NCBI RefSeq assembly: GCF_028583425.1
Contig: NC_072798.1
Coordinates: forward strand, 9,240,501-9,304,500
Reading direction: 5' to 3'
Length of the DNA: 64,000 bases
From: Eublepharis macularius
Taxonomy: Eukaryota; Chordata; Lepidosauria; Squamata; Eublepharidae
The notes under the pieces were generated by a model. The model was not told where the DNA came from. It saw only the letters and a list, made by a program, of their open reading frames with translations, and searched no databases. Positions 58,201 through 61,200 of the stretch are shown here, one piece after another. The translations under genes and the position numbers were made by a program. Each line of letters begins with the position of its first letter. Within the stretch, counting starts at the first letter, position 1.

Positions 58201-61200
58201 CTTCCCTGTCCTCCGATCCGCTGTTCACCAAGGTGCAGGAGATGGTGGTGAAAGCATAGCGGGAAATGATCGTGGCTCTCACTGAGAATTCAGACATCCT
58301 CGGCCTGGTTTCCTGTTGGAATAGAGCAGTGATCGGTAAACGACAGGGTCAGTTCACGCCCCAAAGATCAATCCACGTTGTTCCTGTGACTCTTTGGCTG
58401 TTCTTACCATCTGCTGTATTATATATTGAGATGACCAGCTCTTTATTAAAGTAAACATCTTTATTGGAAGCTGGAAGCAGACAGACAGAAGATAGGCTCA
58501 ACAGTAACTAATTTATACTTAGATAAACCACTCCAACTTTTAACAATAACCAATAAAAGGTGAGCAGCTAGAATTCTTCATTTGCATGAACTATATACAA
58601 AGTAACTGCTTGCAACACAGTGATTGGACTATAAAGCAACAGTCGCCGTTACCAGCACAAAAGACCAATAGTCTTGTAGGCCTCAGAAGCCTTTGGTCCT
58701 AACTCAAGCAATGCATAACATGCTGAACAAACACTTGCATGGAAAGCTTGTAGACAAATGGAGTGTTAGACCCTCTCTGGGGTGGGGCAGTTTGTCGAGG
58801 GTGGGTTTGGGCTGGGAATGTGGAAATCGTGAAAAACAGGGCAGGCCGCCTACAGCAGCAGGTTAGATGGTTGAAGCACAAATCTTCAAAATCCAAATGA
58901 GAATTCTATGCACCGAGATGTATTTTTAAGCACCACTTACTTCATTTTACGGAGTTTCCCACGATTTCTAGTAAAGCATGATATCACCTCCAGGTTTTCC
59001 CTGAAAGTCAGATAATGTTCCATTTTTTATTTTCCTCCCACTGGCTGTTGCAGCGCCGGTAGGCAATGGGAGCTGGTGGCGGGACATCTCCAGCCTCCAG
59101 TAGGCAGATGGCAAGCCTATCTCTTTAATATGAATAGGGCAACACACATATTTTCGAGGTTCAGTACATGTGATTTCTGCAGGCACATACTCAGGTTTAG
59201 ATTTTGGGGGGGGGGGGGTTGCCATCAAGTCACAACTGACTTATGGTGGCTCCATAGAGTTTTGAAGCCAAGAGACATTCTGAAGTGATTTGCCATTGCC
59301 TGGCTCTGTGGAGCAACCCTGGTCTTCCTTGGTGGTGTCCCATCAAAGAACTAAGCAAAGAACATAAGAACATAAGCAAAGCCATGTTGGATCAGGCCAG
59401 TGGCCCATCCAGTCCAACATTCTGTCACACACAGTGGCTAGAAATCCAGTGCCATCTAAAGGACTGTCAGTGAGGCCAGGACACCAGAAGCCCTAACCCG
59501 GGCTGACCCTCTTTAGCTTCCGAGATCTAACGAGATTGAGCCAGCCTGGGCTATCCAAGTCAGAGCACGCTCATTTCACCAATGCTGAAAAATAAGCGCA
59601 TTGCCCTAGCCGTGCAAAATGGTGACTAGGTGCATCAGAAATCTCGCAGGTAACATAATCTCATCTTATGGAGACTTTGAGTGCCAAAATGGAAATGACG
59701 AACTATATTGCTGTTTAATTCTTGCCACAGGAGGTTGTGTGTGTGTTATGTGTTGTCAAGTCGCCTCCGACCTATAGCGACCCTATGAATGAAAGACCTT
59801 CAAAACATCCGATCATTAACAGACTTGCTCAGATCCTGCAAACTGGAGGACATGGCCTCTTTTATTAAGTCCAGCCATCTCATTTTAGGTCTTCCTCTTT
59901 TCCTATTGCCTTCCACTTTTCCAAGCATTATTGACTTTCCCAGAGAATCTTGTCTTCTCATGATGTGACCAAAGCACGCTAGCCTCAGTTTTGTCATTTT
60001 AGCGTCTAGGGATAATTCAGGCTTGATTTCATCTAGTATCCACTTATTTGTCTTTTTGGCGGTCCATAGTATCCGCAGAACTCTCCTCCAGGACCGCATT
60101 TCAAATTATTTCATATGAGGTTAACACATAAAATTTCTTGGTGTTAGTATATTTCAGTTAGCTTATATAAGCTTAAAGGAAACAGTTTCTTCCAATGTGC
60201 TTTTATATGGCACAAAAGTAAACCTGAATCTGCAAATCTTTGCATTTACATTTTTCACGTCAGGAAAAATTGAATTGGGGGATTTCATTCGATTTGTTCA
60301 GCCCCTTGGTCACTGCTAAAAAGCACTCATTTATAGACACACAGTACCAAAGAGCAAAATGGCAAGATCTGTACAGTCACGGATCATTGCAACGATCGAT
60401 GACTTTTGCAGAAAACTGCCTTTTTATATTTACTAAATGTTTTTGAATGCTGTGTTTCCGGAGACCTGCTTCAGGCAGCTAGCAATAAAAAACCAGAAGA
60501 AATGGAAACTCAAAACAGCCATCTATGAAAGCAAAAGGATGAAATTCACATCCCCATCAGACACGCTCTGCTACAAGTGGCTTACAACAAGGCTCTCCTC
60601 TCTTCCATTTTATCCTTACAACCACCACCCTGTTTAGGGTAGCCAGGTTCCTATACCCTCCTGATGGGAGTAGGGGGGACCTGGCACTTCCTGGGAGCGC
60701 CTGCACATTCTCAGCACTTGCACAATGAGGTCACTTCTGGGAAGTGACATCATCACACTGGCTACGGATGTACTTCTGTGCTTCGTGAAGGGCAAATTCA
60801 GCTTGTTTGGAGCCAAAATTGGCCACGGCAAAGCACAGGAACGTGCCCATGGTTGGCGTGACAACATCTCTTCAGGAAGTGACATCGTTGCACCCCACTG
60901 GGAGTGCACCTGTTGCGTGCTATCATGGGTTGCCTGCAAATGGTGGGCTATTGCTGGGAGGGAGGGTGTTTGCAACACGGAAATCTAACCCTGTCAGGTT
61001 GAACGGTGGAAGTATGACTGGCCCAAGGTCCCCTAGCAAGCTTCCACAGCAGAGTGGGTAGTCAAACCTGGGTCTCTGGGATCCTAGTCCAACTCTCTAA
61101 CCACTACACCATGCTGGCTCTCTCTACCTTCTTCTGATCAGCCTGGCACACCTACTTGTCAATCAATGAAAATTTTTGAATGACTCTTACATAAAATTGC

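Noticed and set aside
57352..58285. Long reading frames of 226-234 codons with 11-residue repeats
   Set aside because: Pure translation of the 33-bp minisatellite, open in several frames and on both strands; no start context or homology.
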